The translations under genes and the position numbers were made by a program. Below, piece by piece: positions 7,554-16,756 of a stretch of 64,000 bases of DNA. Position 1 is the stretch's first letter, and each line of letters begins with the position of its first letter. Origin of the DNA: Gammaproteobacteria bacterium (GTDB taxonomy: Bacteria; Pseudomonadota; Gammaproteobacteria; Berkiellales; Berkiellaceae); NCBI GenBank assembly GCA_016191245.1, contig JACPOY010000006.1, positions 155,685 to 219,684 of the forward strand. The letters run 5' to 3'. A model generated the notes under the pieces. The model was not told where the DNA came from and made no database searches. It saw only the letters and a program-made list of their open reading frames with translations.

Positions 7554-10500
7554 ATGGGAACGTTTATCGATCCAGTCTTAGATAGCATTGATGCATTTAT
7601 GGCTTGGATAGGTTCTTCTCTTGGCCAAACAACAGATTATTATTGCTCTATCGAAACGGCTGATAGTCGCCATACCTTAGTTTCAAAAGAAGGTGCTCTA
7701 CTTTCAGTTATCCGTTTACATGGTGCAACCGAACTTGTTGGTCCTCAAGAATTCGATAGAATTCATAAAGGCTTGATTAATACCCTATCCCCTGCTCTAT
7801 CTCGATCAGGTCATGCCATCCAAGTGTATTTTCACTATGACAAAGAATTAGTTAAAGAAGAAATTAGAGATATTTTTAGACCAGCAATGGCAACTTGCGA
7901 TCGTTTAAAGATGGATTTACACGATCTATTTGAGGAAAGAATTAATCATCTTTCAAAATATTGCGCCACTGAAGCTTGCTTCTTTGTTCTATGGACGCGC
8001 CCTAATTCCTTAACCAAAATGCAGCTTGAACAGTCAAGGAAAGGAAAACTTGAGCGAACGAAAGATCTCAAATTTCCAGCAATGAAGCATGCACAAAATA
8101 TCATGGCAGCAGTGCCCGAATTACGAGAAACACATGATTCATTTGTAAGATCTGTTGTGAATGATATGCGTGACGTCAATCTCTACTCAGTGATTCTTGA
8201 TGTTCACCAAGCAGCTTATGAAATGCGAAAAAGTGTTGACCCCGATTACACTGATAGAGACTGGCGACCAGTATTACCTGGCGATAAAATTCCAATACGC
8301 AACTTTAAAGATTCCAAAAAACGTGATGTTTCTGAAATTGTTTGGCCACCCCTACCAAATCAATTAATTCCGCGCGATGGTGAAATCATTAATCTTCGTA
8401 CTTGCCGTATTGGAGATAAAATTTACGCGACTCATTATATCGATCTTTTTCCACAAGAAATTAAACCATTTTTTGAATTATTTAAAAAATGTTTACATTC
8501 TCGTTTTCCCTGGCGAATTTCTTATTTGATAGAAAGTGATGGTATTAAAACACTTGGTGTGAAGCCTTTACTTGCTTCCATTTTAAGTTTTGCATCATCT
8601 CAGAATCCGTTGATTACTGATGCTGCAGAACTTTTACATTATCTGGATACGAGTACCGACTATGCCATTGTAAAATATCGTGTGGCGCTTACTACATGGG
8701 CTAATTTAGGCGAAGAGCGACTTCTGCGCACAAGATCTGCAGAACTTGCCAAGTCAGTGCAAAGTTGGGGACACTGCGAAATTGGCGAATTTTCAGGTGA
8801 TAGTTACGAGGCTGCGCTTACAACATGTCTTGGACTTGGCCTTAATAGCATCGCTACAGCATCCGTTGCACCATTGAATGATGTTTGCTATATGCTGCCA
8901 TTTACACGCCCCGCTTCACCTTGGATAACCGGAGCAACACTATTTCGTTCACCAGATGGGAAACCATGGCCTTATCAACCGGGATCTACCCAACAAACAA
9001 CCTGGATTGATTTAGTGTATGCAAGGCCTGGTTCTGGTAAATCCGTACTATCTAATTCCATTAATTTGGCACTATGCTTACAAGCTGGTATTTCCCGCTT
9101 ACCACGAATTGCCATTATTGATATCGGTCCATCAAGCTCTGGACTAATATCTCTCATCAAAGAATCACTACCAAAAGAACAACAACACCTTGCAGCGCAC
9201 CATCGCTTACGTATGGCGCCCAATTATTCAATTAACCCTTTCGATACACAACTTGGCTGTCGCAAACCTACTCCGCAAGAGCGTAGTTTCTTGGTTAACT
9301 TTATTACGCTACTCGCAACACCGGTGAATGAACCAAAAGCGTATGATGGTATTTCTGATATGACAGGGATGGTAGTCGATGAGGTTTATAAAAATCTAAC
9401 TGATAACCAAAATCCAAATAAATATACTCGCGATCTTGAGCCGGAAATAGATAAATGCTTAGATTCCATTAATTTTACAGCTGATCCGCATACCTCTTGG
9501 TGGGAAGTTGTTGATGCGCTATTTTTAGGTGGAAAAATTCACGAAGCACAACTTGCACAACGTTATTGCTCACCTTTGATTAATGATTGTGTTGCAATAT
9601 GTCGAACCAAAGCTGTTGAAGATCTTTATGGCAAGATTGTCGTACCCACAGGTGAGCCTTTAATTTCCGCCTTTGGTCGTATGTTATCTGCAGCTGTTCG
9701 TGAATACCCTATTTTATCTCAAATCACCAAATTTGATTTAGGTGATGCCAGAGTGGTGTCCTTAGACTTAGATGAAGTTGCTAAAACAGGCGGCGACGCA
9801 GCGGACAGACAAACTGCTGTTATGTATATGCTTGCGCGATATGTTTTAGCAAAAACCTTTTATTTAACAGAAGAAAACGTTGAAGACTTTCCACCAATTT
9901 ATCAAGATTTCCATCGTCAGCGTATCATTCAAATTCGAGAAGATCCCAAACGAATTGTATTAGATGAATTCCATCGTACATCTAAAGCACAATCGGTGCG
10001 TGACCAAGTTGTGGTGGATATGCGTGAAGGAAGAAAGTGGAAAGTTCAAGTTGCGCTTCTTTCGCAATCACTTGAAGATTTTGATTCAGTGATGGTGGAA
10101 TTTGCCACGAGTATCTTTATTATGGATGCTGGCCCTCAACAAGCCGTTGATAAATCTGTTAAAACGTTCGGATTGTCAGAAACAGCTCGGATTGCGCTTT
10201 CAACCCGGGTTCATGGTCCACGTCCCGAAGGTGCAACATTCTTGGCTCAATTTGCCACTAAACTGGGGATGAATACCCAGTTATGTACCAGTACTTTAGG
10301 ACCAATAGAATTATGGGCATTTAATACCACCGCAGAAGATGCGCGAATTAGAAATGCGCTATATAAGAAAATTGGTTCATCTGAAACACGTAAATTGCTG
10401 GCCATGTTATATCCTGGTGGTAGTGCTGCAAGAGTGGTCGAGCAACGCTTGGCAAAACGTAAAGAGTCTGGACAACGAGTAGATGATCAAGTAGCAGCAG

Positions 10501-10571
10501 GTGTCATTGATGAATTGATTGATGAAATCATGAAAGTCTATGAAGGAACTGCACTGGGCGTATCATCTTAA
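7554..10571 (+). CDS. icmB: IcmB/DotO, Dot/Icm VirB4-like ATPase
   Basis: DotO is the large cytoplasmic VirB4-family ATPase that docks under the Dot/Icm channel with DotB. The 1,005 residues agree with about 1,009 in Legionella. The Walker A motif RPGSGKS is at about residues 491-498, and a Walker B-like strand ends in RIVLDEFHRTS at about 800-810. AGAGGA precedes the ATG. In Legionella icmB follows icmC-icmD-icmJ; here it comes directly after icmG and those three genes lie beyond an inverted transporter gene. Its last 9 bases overlap the end of that convergent gene, and its terminator lies inside it. Confidence 0.95.
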   Translation: MGTFIDPVLDSIDAFMAWIGSSLGQTTDYYCSIETADSRHTLVSKEGALLSVIRLHGATELVGPQEFDRIHKGLINTLSPALSRSGHAIQVYFHYDKELVKEEIRDIFRPAMATCDRLKMDLHDLFEERINHLSKYCATEACFFVLWTRPNSLTKMQLEQSRKGKLERTKDLKFPAMKHAQNIMAAVPELRETHDSFVRSVVNDMRDVNLYSVILDVHQAAYEMRKSVDPDYTDRDWRPVLPGDKIPIRNFKDSKKRDVSEIVWPPLPNQLIPRDGEIINLRTCRIGDKIYATHYIDLFPQEIKPFFELFKKCLHSRFPWRISYLIESDGIKTLGVKPLLASILSFASSQNPLITDAAELLHYLDTSTDYAIVKYRVALTTWANLGEERLLRTRSAELAKSVQSWGHCEIGEFSGDSYEAALTTCLGLGLNSIATASVAPLNDVCYMLPFTRPASPWITGATLFRSPDGKPWPYQPGSTQQTTWIDLVYARPGSGKSVLSNSINLALCLQAGISRLPRIAIIDIGPSSSGLISLIKESLPKEQQHLAAHHRLRMAPNYSINPFDTQLGCRKPTPQERSFLVNFITLLATPVNEPKAYDGISDMTGMVVDEVYKNLTDNQNPNKYTRDLEPEIDKCLDSINFTADPHTSWWEVVDALFLGGKIHEAQLAQRYCSPLINDCVAICRTKAVEDLYGKIVVPTGEPLISAFGRMLSAAVREYPILSQITKFDLGDARVVSLDLDEVAKTGGDAADRQTAVMYMLARYVLAKTFYLTEENVEDFPPIYQDFHRQRIIQIREDPKRIVLDEFHRTSKAQSVRDQVVVDMREGRKWKVQVALLSQSLEDFDSVMVEFATSIFIMDAGPQQAVDKSVKTFGLSETARIALSTRVHGPRPEGATFLAQFATKLGMNTQLCTSTLGPIELWAFNTTAEDARIRNALYKKIGSSETRKLLAMLYPGGSAARVVEQRLAKRKESGQRVDDQVAAGVIDELIDEIMKVYEGTALGVSS

Positions 10572-12308
10572 ACTACGACTTAACATTTTATGATTAAAAA
10601 CAACTCTATCTTGGTAGAGTTGTTTTTTTTCTGTTCTTAACTCTTTAGAACAATGATCAATATAAATAACAGTTGTGTCTTTCGCTAAATGATGCAGCAA
10701 AAGCTGCTCACATTCTTTTTGTAATGTTGAATCCAGGGCTGAAAAGGGTTCATCCATCAACAATAGTTTTGGTTGAGTCAAAATAGCTCTGATTAAAGCA
10801 ATCCGTTGTTGCTCTCCCCCACTGAGTGTCTTTGACCAATCTCTTTTTTCTTCTTTTTTTGCTAATACGCCATTGTCTATTTTAAATTTCTTTAGTAATA
10901 AATCTATTTTATCTATTACATTTTCAGGTATGTTTTGTTGTTTGATATCCTGAGGGTACAAAATGGCTTCATATAATGTCGCTCTAATGGGAAATACATT
11001 TTTTTGTGGGATCACATGTACATCTTGCAATTCACATGGCAATACCACTTGTCCTTGCACATAAGGCCATAATCTTGTCATTGCCCGTATAAGAGTTGAT
11101 TTTCCTATTCCCGAAGGCCCCTGAATAAGGGTTATCTTCGATTTTTTAAAATCAAATTGTCGTGAATGTAAAATAATACTGTCATCAGGTTTTCTAATAA
11201 TAAATTTTCTTAAGGCAACATTTTTACCTTTTAAAAATTCTAATTTATTTTTATTTTGAATGGTTTCCCATTCTGCAATTTCATCTTTTAATAATTTTAA
11301 TTTACTCGTTAAAACATCTAGATTTGTCACATTTTCATAGTTGTCATGTTTCCAAGTAAAGAAACTCGCTACCCTTGTAAAATAATCCCCCACCGTCAGC
11401 AGATTATCTATCGATAATTTATTCGCTAATATCTGAGGAATACTAAAAAGAATACCGACAAAAAAGCGCAAATGTTCATTAAGCGCAGTAAATGCAATTA
11501 AACCGGCTTGCAGTTTCGCCATGATGGCATGATGTATGCTGCTCTTTTGTAATTTATGTGAAAAATTATTTATTTCTTTATTTTGAGCATGTAGAAGTTC
11601 TATGCCTTCTGCATTCTTTTCAACATGATGAACTTGAGTTTCTAATTTATTGATTAATCTATGTTGATTTTCAGTTGCTTTTCTTAAAGATCCGCCTATT
11701 TTGTTAACGATTAAGTTATAGACAATGGCATAAACAATGGCTCCTATCGCCATATAACCGGGTATCACAATCGCGATAGAGGCAACTGAAAATGAGAGAG
11801 GAAAAGATAATGACCATAAGCCATATAATCCTGCTAAAAATGCAAAAAATGCATTCGTAAAGCTGTCACCAAGCTTCACCACTAATCGATTTGCTTCGCG
11901 AAAATCATTGGTTAAATTACTTGCCGGATTAATGACCTTTCGTTTTTTTAAAAAGTTCGATCCAAAATATGCTTTTGATTTTATCCATTTTTCAAAAAAA
12001 GTATTCGTAAATGTCACATTCAAAATATGACTTAATTTATCGCCAATATAGGAGTTCATACCGGCGGTAAAAGTATACCCTGCCACCGCCAAGAGGTAAT
12101 AAAAAGTCGCCTCAAAAATAAGGGCATAAGAAAATTGGGAGATAAAAAGAAGAGCAAAAAATTGATTAAATAAGACATTGGTTACAACTATCAATATCGC
12201 TTGCGCCATATTTCCAATAACCAGTAAAGCCATCAGTAACCATTTAAGGGGTTGACTTGGCTGTCTTAGAAAGGGCTGATAGATATCGATAACTGATTGT
12301 AGTGACAC
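10563..12308 (-). CDS. SbmA/YddA-type ABC transporter (permease-ATPase fusion)
   Basis: Half-size ABC exporter/importer of 581 residues: a membrane domain of about five or six helices between residues 20 and 300, then an ATP-binding domain. Walker A is GPSGIGKST at 397-405, the signature LSGGEQQR at 495-502, and Walker B LLLMDEP at about 515-521. The membrane region, with EANRLV and the long helix after residue 205, looks like the ABC_membrane_2 (SbmA/BacA, YddA) family. SbmA-like members take up antimicrobial peptides, and BacA is needed for chronic intracellular survival in rhizobia and Brucella. The substrate here is unknown. It is the only minus-strand gene in the Dot/Icm locus and is not a known Dot/Icm part. 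Confidence 0.8.
   Translation of the reverse strand: MSLQSVIDIYQPFLRQPSQPLKWLLMALLVIGNMAQAILIVVTNVLFNQFFALLFISQFSYALIFEATFYYLLAVAGYTFTAGMNSYIGDKLSHILNVTFTNTFFEKWIKSKAYFGSNFLKKRKVINPASNLTNDFREANRLVVKLGDSFTNAFFAFLAGLYGLWSLSFPLSFSVASIAIVIPGYMAIGAIVYAIVYNLIVNKIGGSLRKATENQHRLINKLETQVHHVEKNAEGIELLHAQNKEINNFSHKLQKSSIHHAIMAKLQAGLIAFTALNEHLRFFVGILFSIPQILANKLSIDNLLTVGDYFTRVASFFTWKHDNYENVTNLDVLTSKLKLLKDEIAEWETIQNKNKLEFLKGKNVALRKFIIRKPDDSIILHSRQFDFKKSKITLIQGPSGIGKSTLIRAMTRLWPYVQGQVVLPCELQDVHVIPQKNVFPIRATLYEAILYPQDIKQQNIPENVIDKIDLLLKKFKIDNGVLAKKEEKRDWSKTLSGGEQQRIALIRAILTQPKLLLMDEPFSALDSTLQKECEQLLLHHLAKDTTVIYIDHCSKELRTEKKQLYQDRVVFNHKMLSRSLR
10597..10629 (+). terminator. Rho-independent terminator of the dotO transcript
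   Basis: A 12-base stem ACAACTCTA-type arm at 10597-10608 pairs with TAGAGTTGT-type arm at 10615-10626 around a six-base loop, followed by a run of T. It lies inside the last codons of the convergent ABC transporter gene. Confidence 0.8.
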
Positions 12309-12740
12309 AATGTTCTGATATTTTTTTTGTTTGCAAGACGGCTACCATATTTATATTGAGATCTTTTGTCAACTCTTTCTTAATCATATGAAAAAAGTTG
12401 CAAATGATTAGCTTGCTGATTAAGATCGGCACAATAAGCGTATATTCCCCTTTTTTATAGATAGGCCTCCTTTCTAAGCAATTACCTATCACCAAACATA
12501 TATTTTTAATGATAAATTCCTCGGCATTTAATACTAAGATTCAAATTCTATTGATGAAAAAAAGAAGGAACTTCTCTACATGCCATATGTCTAAAATATA
12601 AAAGGGATAAAAACTGAAAGCTTAAACAGCGAATTTACTAAAATTTTAATCAAAGTAATGATAAATAACAAAGTTTGATGGTAGACTTATTATAAAGAGA
12701 AAAACCAACACTTATGACAACCAGTGAAAGGTAATCAAGA
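12309..12740. other. 432-base AT-rich intergenic region
   Basis: This gap separates the divergently read ABC transporter and icmC. It is AT-rich, with several short open frames lacking homology or ribosome sites. It should hold the promoters of both flanking genes. TATTATAA near 12688-12695 is a possible -10 for icmC, but no convincing -35 was found. No RNA gene or repeat was recognised. Confidence 0.5.
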
Positions 12741-13322
12741 ATGAGTGGAAGTAGTGGAATAATTAACGCAGATGCTTTTAGTTTAACTACAGCATTAACG
12801 AATTTGAATAATGCGTTTACAAGTATTGAACATTTAATTGTTGCAGTATCTTATGTCATCGGTCTCTCTCTGATGGTCAGAGGGGTGATGATGTATAAAG
12901 CACTTGCAACACAAACAATGAGTAGCGCCCAAAAAGGTGAATTTGCAGGCCCCTTAGTATTTATTATCGTAGGCGGAATACTGGTATACTTCCCCAGTAC
13001 GTTAACAACATCGTTATCAAGTGTATTTGTAACGAGTGATATCTCTCCTGCCTCAGAACTCATTGGTTATCAATCATTATCAGGCTCAGAAAAGTGGCAA
13101 CAAATTAGCACTGTGGTTATAGAGTATATGAAGCTAATTGGTCTTATCGCCTTTGTGCGTGGATGGGTCATCTTATCTAAGATGGGACATTCTGGTTCTC
13201 AGCCTGGAAGTGTTGGCAAAGGATTAATCCATTTAATTGGTGGTGTTCTCCTTATTAATGTTGTAGAAACTGTTGCTATTTTAGCTTGTACTTTCGGATA
13301 TACAGGCGCCGGTGCATGTTAA
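12741..13322 (+). CDS. icmC: IcmC/DotE, Dot/Icm inner-membrane protein
   Basis: IcmC/DotE is a small polytopic inner-membrane protein of the Dot/Icm system. The 193 residues (about 194 in Legionella) contain three to four hydrophobic segments at about 30-50, 68-88, 127-147 and 160-185. Each half carries a paired layout with IcmD-like sequence (LIVAVSYVIGLSLMVRG; GPLVFIIVGGILVYFPS). It is the first gene of an icmC-icmJ-icmD unit. The icmJ start lies at or just after its stop. Confidence 0.88.
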   Translation: MSGSSGIINADAFSLTTALTNLNNAFTSIEHLIVAVSYVIGLSLMVRGVMMYKALATQTMSSAQKGEFAGPLVFIIVGGILVYFPSTLTTSLSSVFVTSDISPASELIGYQSLSGSEKWQQISTVVIEYMKLIGLIAFVRGWVILSKMGHSGSQPGSVGKGLIHLIGGVLLINVVETVAILACTFGYTGAGAC

Positions 13323-13344
13323 AGTTAAGAGGTCAGCAATAACT

Positions 13345-13959
13345 GTGGAATTATTACCTATTACAATTACAGCTCAACGAGGAGCGTGGCGTGCATATAA
13401 TGCACGAAAACGTAATAATAAGTTTTTGGCTATTAAAAAGCGTGTATTGCAAAGAGATAATTATACCTGCCGATATTGTGGTTTCTTTGCAAAAGAATTC
13501 CAAGAAGTCGTTAATAATGATCAAAATTATAAAAATAATGACATTAATAATATGGTAACAGCTTGCTGTTTTTGTGCTCAATGTTTTTTTATTGACTCAG
13601 TGGGGCTTGACAGTAATACGGGAGGATCTATTATTCATCTTCCGGAACTTAGCCAAGCTGATTTAAATAATTTTTGCCGTGTTCTGTATTGTTCGTTGGA
13701 CAAAGAATCTGCATACAAAGGAAAGTTACAAGCAGTTTACATGAGTTTCAAAGATAGAAGTAAGGAAGTTGTGAATTGTTTTGGTCCTGAGTCAATGGAG
13801 CCAAGAGTTTTTGGGCAAGGATTGCTGGATGCCAATTTGAATAAAGATCAATTACAGCATGAGGTGTTACGACATTTAAGACTATTACCATCAAAAAAGG
13901 CTTTTACTGTACAAATTGATTATTGGAAAAAAACCGTGTTTGCAAAAGTTCCTTTATAA
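13345..13959 (+). CDS. icmJ: IcmJ/DotN, type IV coupling complex protein
   Basis: DotN/IcmJ binds the coupling protein DotL with IcmS-IcmW and helps recruit effectors. The conserved segment FLAIKKRVLQRDNYTCRYCG with a following pair of Cys (CCFCAQC) forms the HNH-like zinc site seen in the Legionella protein. I place the start at the GTG at 13345 (204 residues). AAGAGG at 13327-13332 lies 12 bases upstream, and the protein then begins a few residues before the family similarity. An ATG at 13312 would overlap icmC and lacks a ribosome site. Confidence 0.9.
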   Translation: MELLPITITAQRGAWRAYNARKRNNKFLAIKKRVLQRDNYTCRYCGFFAKEFQEVVNNDQNYKNNDINNMVTACCFCAQCFFIDSVGLDSNTGGSIIHLPELSQADLNNFCRVLYCSLDKESAYKGKLQAVYMSFKDRSKEVVNCFGPESMEPRVFGQGLLDANLNKDQLQHEVLRHLRLLPSKKAFTVQIDYWKKTVFAKVPL

Positions 13960-13998
13960 GTTGTTAAATTTCATTTTAGGAAGTATGAGGAGATAGCT

Positions 13999-14427
13999 AT
14001 GAATAGTAAGACGCAAACCCAAAACAGCACAACGCTTAAGTCTATGTTAAGCCTGTGTGGATATTTTGGGATTTTAGTTGCATTATATTGTGTATCGGAT
14101 TTTGTTTTTGCCAGTGGTGGCGGACAAGATCTTGGTAAAGTTGCTGAGAATATTACAGGAACCATGACAAGTGTTGCCAAACTTATCACTGCGGCAAGTT
14201 ACGTTGCCGGTGTAGGCTTTGCTTTAATGGGAATGTTAAAATTTAAAGCACATAAAGATAACCCAACCCAAGTTCCATTAAGCCAACCAATTGTATTATT
14301 AGCTATTGCAGCAGGCCTTGTGTTCTTACCCAGCCTTATCACCACAACAGGATCGACTGTATTTGGAAGTGGTATGCAAAACGCTGACTCAAAAGGTGGC
14401 GGTGTAAAAGGTCTTGAAGGCGGTTAA
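13999..14427 (+). CDS. icmD: IcmD/DotP, Dot/Icm inner-membrane protein
   Basis: Small Dot/Icm membrane protein of 142 residues (about 132 in Legionella). It has a hydrophobic N-terminal segment at about 18-38 ending in FASGGGQDLG, a second at about 57-77 (ITAASYVAGVGFALMGMLKFK) and a third at about 91-112 (PIVLLAIAAGLVFLPS). The spacing and the KFKAHKDNPTQVPLSQP loop are typical of IcmD. It is the last Dot/Icm gene in the window and is followed by a strong terminator. Confidence 0.9.
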   Translation: MNSKTQTQNSTTLKSMLSLCGYFGILVALYCVSDFVFASGGGQDLGKVAENITGTMTSVAKLITAASYVAGVGFALMGMLKFKAHKDNPTQVPLSQPIVLLAIAAGLVFLPSLITTTGSTVFGSGMQNADSKGGGVKGLEGG

Positions 14428-14435
14428 TCTCGTTT

Positions 14436-14465
14436 AAGGAGTTGTTTCAAACAGCTCCTTTTGAT
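14436..14465 (+). terminator. Terminator after icmD
   Basis: Stem AAGGAGTTGTT at 14436-14446 pairs with AACAGCTCCTT at 14450-14460 (one G-T pair), with a short loop and a TTTTG tail. It lies 9 bases after the icmD stop. Confidence 0.8.
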
Positions 14466-14524
14466 ATGAGCAGAAGGGCTTATGAGCGCTTATATCATTA
14501 AATAACAGCTTCTCCTTAAGCAAC

Positions 14525-14552
14525 AAAAAGCGGCCAACGGGCCGCTTTTTTT
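14525..14552. terminator. Bidirectional terminator between icmD and the protease gene
   Basis: AAAAAGCGGCC, loop AAC, GGGCCGCTTTTTTT. A run of A on one side and T on the other lets it work on both strands, ending the icmD transcript and the convergent protease gene. Confidence 0.85.
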
Positions 14553-14572
14553 ATGATGATGATGATTTTTGA

Positions 14573-16624
14573 TTAACTAAATACTAATTTTTTTCTCGCA
14601 TTAGATGTTTGGGTCTCGCTAACAAAAACCACATCATCAGAATTTTCTGCACTCTTCTTTTGTGGCGTAGCTAAATGAGGTTTTGCTTTTGCTTGCGCAC
14701 GTGTTTTATTAAAACGTGGCACAATAGTAGGCATTTTATCATCCACATTAATGATTTCAATGTCATCTACTAGCTCTTCTTCACATTCATCCTCGCACAT
14801 TTCCTCACAGTCTTCTTCATCCAAAGATCCCAAATCGTTACTAACCGTTGCATTCGCAGCAGTTGTTTCTTTCTTTCCTGAATTAATCAGACTGACGGTC
14901 CAATTGAGAGCTTGTAATCCAAGCGCAAAAGCACCTGCCCCTAAAGCAATAGAAATGAAAGGGTTAGTTGGCATTGCCATACTTAACTGAATCATGATAG
15001 CTAAAGCATAAGGCAGACCAACGAATAAAATACCACTACAAATAACGCCAAGGATGAGTGTTTGCGTCAAAGTAAGTTTATTAAACCATTTTATGTTCGC
15101 ACTCGCAGGAGCCGGGCTATTTAATACCGCTTTTTTGCCGGTAATTTTAGCTAGATCTAGCTTTAGATCTTCCCTGATAGATTTAAAAGCTGAAATAGCT
15201 CCCATTAACAAATGAATATCATTTTTGTCTTTAGCTGTTTTTCTCGCTTTTTTTGATTTTTCCTTGAGTAATTCATTCATTTTTTTGCATTGTTCATCGC
15301 ATTGGGCAAACAAACGCTTTGGATCTAAATCTGAGATGGGTTTTTTGGAATCATTTGATAATTTTACAGCTTTTTGAGGACCTTTCTTAGCTTGAACTTT
15401 GCTGATGACAATATTGCTTTGAGAAATAATATCTGTTAACAATCGATTTAAAACAGTTACTTGCTGAGAATGTTTGCTTAACTTAGCAAACTCTTTTTGT
15501 TGCTGTACAATATCTTCGGTTAACCCTTCACTAGGGGACACATTTTGCCCCAGTTCTTTTAATTTTAATGTGACAATATATCGATAATAATTCATGCGTT
15601 GTTCGTAATTATCATCGGTTAATTTGTCCAACAGGCGATCTTCTTCCCCAATGTTTTCATTGGCAATATCAATAGATTTAAAGCTCGCAAATATTGAACA
15701 GTTATAGCCTTCTTTCTGATCTGATTCTGATACGCACTCATATTGAGGTTCATAACCGCGACTCGTAAAAAATGCGACAAGTTGCGCTTGCAAATTATCG
15801 TCCATTTCGCCGCCCATGGAATCATAATATTTAATATTCGCTATCCAATTACCTTCTTCTTGATATACATGCACAACTGCGGTTGTATAATGATTGGCAT
15901 TTTTACGTATTGGAATAATGAATTGTGTGCAATCATCGAAGCGAATATTTGGCGCTTTTGGATTTCCTAAGAAAGGATGATCACTGTCTGCCATGGCTTC
16001 CAGAAAGAGCTGAAAGAGCTCATTGGTCGTCATATCATTTTCATCTAGGATCTCAGTAGCTTTTTCTCTTCTTTCTTGCGCTTCTTTATTACGTTTATTG
16101 TGTTCTTTTTCTCTTGCGGCAAGTTGTCTTTTATTTAAACCTTCAATAGAAGGCAAAGGTCTCTCTACTAAGACTAAGTCACCAGCCGGTGTTCTGCGAG
16201 TGGGTAAACCAAGATCTTGAATGACTTTCTCTTCGGCTGCATTCTGAGCAAGATATTCCATTATTTCAATGGTAAAAATTGGAAATATCCCAACAGTATT
16301 TCTTAATTTTGGTTTTTCTGCGACTAAACTTTGAATCGTTCCTTCTACATGTTGAGTGTCCAACCATGAATCTGATTCAATTTCAGCAGGAACCGCTTCT
16401 GATTCTCCTCTTGCAGCAGCTTCCACGGCGCCAGGGCCATCTTCAGCTCTGGCTACAATTCCCTGTGCATAGGATAAACGCTGCTTATGGATAGCGCTTT
16501 CAAACCTGGCTTTAATTAGATCCTTTATTTCTTGATTGTTCTTCTCAACGTCTGAAGCGGCCTTTGAGACATCAGCTGAAGGATTTTGCTTCGTCTTTGC
16601 ATTGTTATTTTTAGTGCGTGCCAT
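14573..16624 (-). CDS. Ulp1-like (CE clan) cysteine protease with two membrane helices, probable effector
   Basis: A 683-residue protein with the signature of SUMO/ubiquitin-like deconjugases: His245 in NANHYTTAVVHV, Asp268 in YYDSMGG, Gln303 and Cys309 in QKEGYNCSIFA. This is the His-Asp-Gln-Cys order and spacing of Ulp1/SENP and bacterial XopD/SseL/ElaD enzymes. The N-terminal 200 residues are charged and helical. Two hydrophobic segments lie at about 519-550 and 556-583. A very acidic Cys-containing stretch follows at 602-621, then two acidic-flanked SUMO-interaction-like motifs, IEII at 622-625 and VVFV at 665-668. There is no signal peptide. Position beside the Dot/Icm locus and the host-type fold suggest a translocated, membrane-anchored effector; substrate (SUMO, NEDD8 or ubiquitin) is unknown. 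Confidence 0.75.
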   Translation of the reverse strand: MARTKNNNAKTKQNPSADVSKAASDVEKNNQEIKDLIKARFESAIHKQRLSYAQGIVARAEDGPGAVEAAARGESEAVPAEIESDSWLDTQHVEGTIQSLVAEKPKLRNTVGIFPIFTIEIMEYLAQNAAEEKVIQDLGLPTRRTPAGDLVLVERPLPSIEGLNKRQLAAREKEHNKRNKEAQERREKATEILDENDMTTNELFQLFLEAMADSDHPFLGNPKAPNIRFDDCTQFIIPIRKNANHYTTAVVHVYQEEGNWIANIKYYDSMGGEMDDNLQAQLVAFFTSRGYEPQYECVSESDQKEGYNCSIFASFKSIDIANENIGEEDRLLDKLTDDNYEQRMNYYRYIVTLKLKELGQNVSPSEGLTEDIVQQQKEFAKLSKHSQQVTVLNRLLTDIISQSNIVISKVQAKKGPQKAVKLSNDSKKPISDLDPKRLFAQCDEQCKKMNELLKEKSKKARKTAKDKNDIHLLMGAISAFKSIREDLKLDLAKITGKKAVLNSPAPASANIKWFNKLTLTQTLILGVICSGILFVGLPYALAIMIQLSMAMPTNPFISIALGAGAFALGLQALNWTVSLINSGKKETTAANATVSNDLGSLDEEDCEEMCEDECEEELVDDIEIINVDDKMPTIVPRFNKTRAQAKAKPHLATPQKKSAENSDDVVFVSETQTSNARKKLVFS

Positions 16625-16756
16625 CGATTACTCCAAACAATCAGATAAACTCATGATTTAACTAGATTAGAATTACTATTTCGCATTATACCTATTAAGA
16701 AACAAATAGAAAGTGTTCTAACCGATAAATTGACCAACAACCAATAGTCAGTCAAC

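Noticed and set aside
12244..12495. 83-codon frame before the ABC transporter on the minus strand
   Set aside because: Overlaps the transporter start, lacks a ribosome site and shows no recognisable protein pattern.
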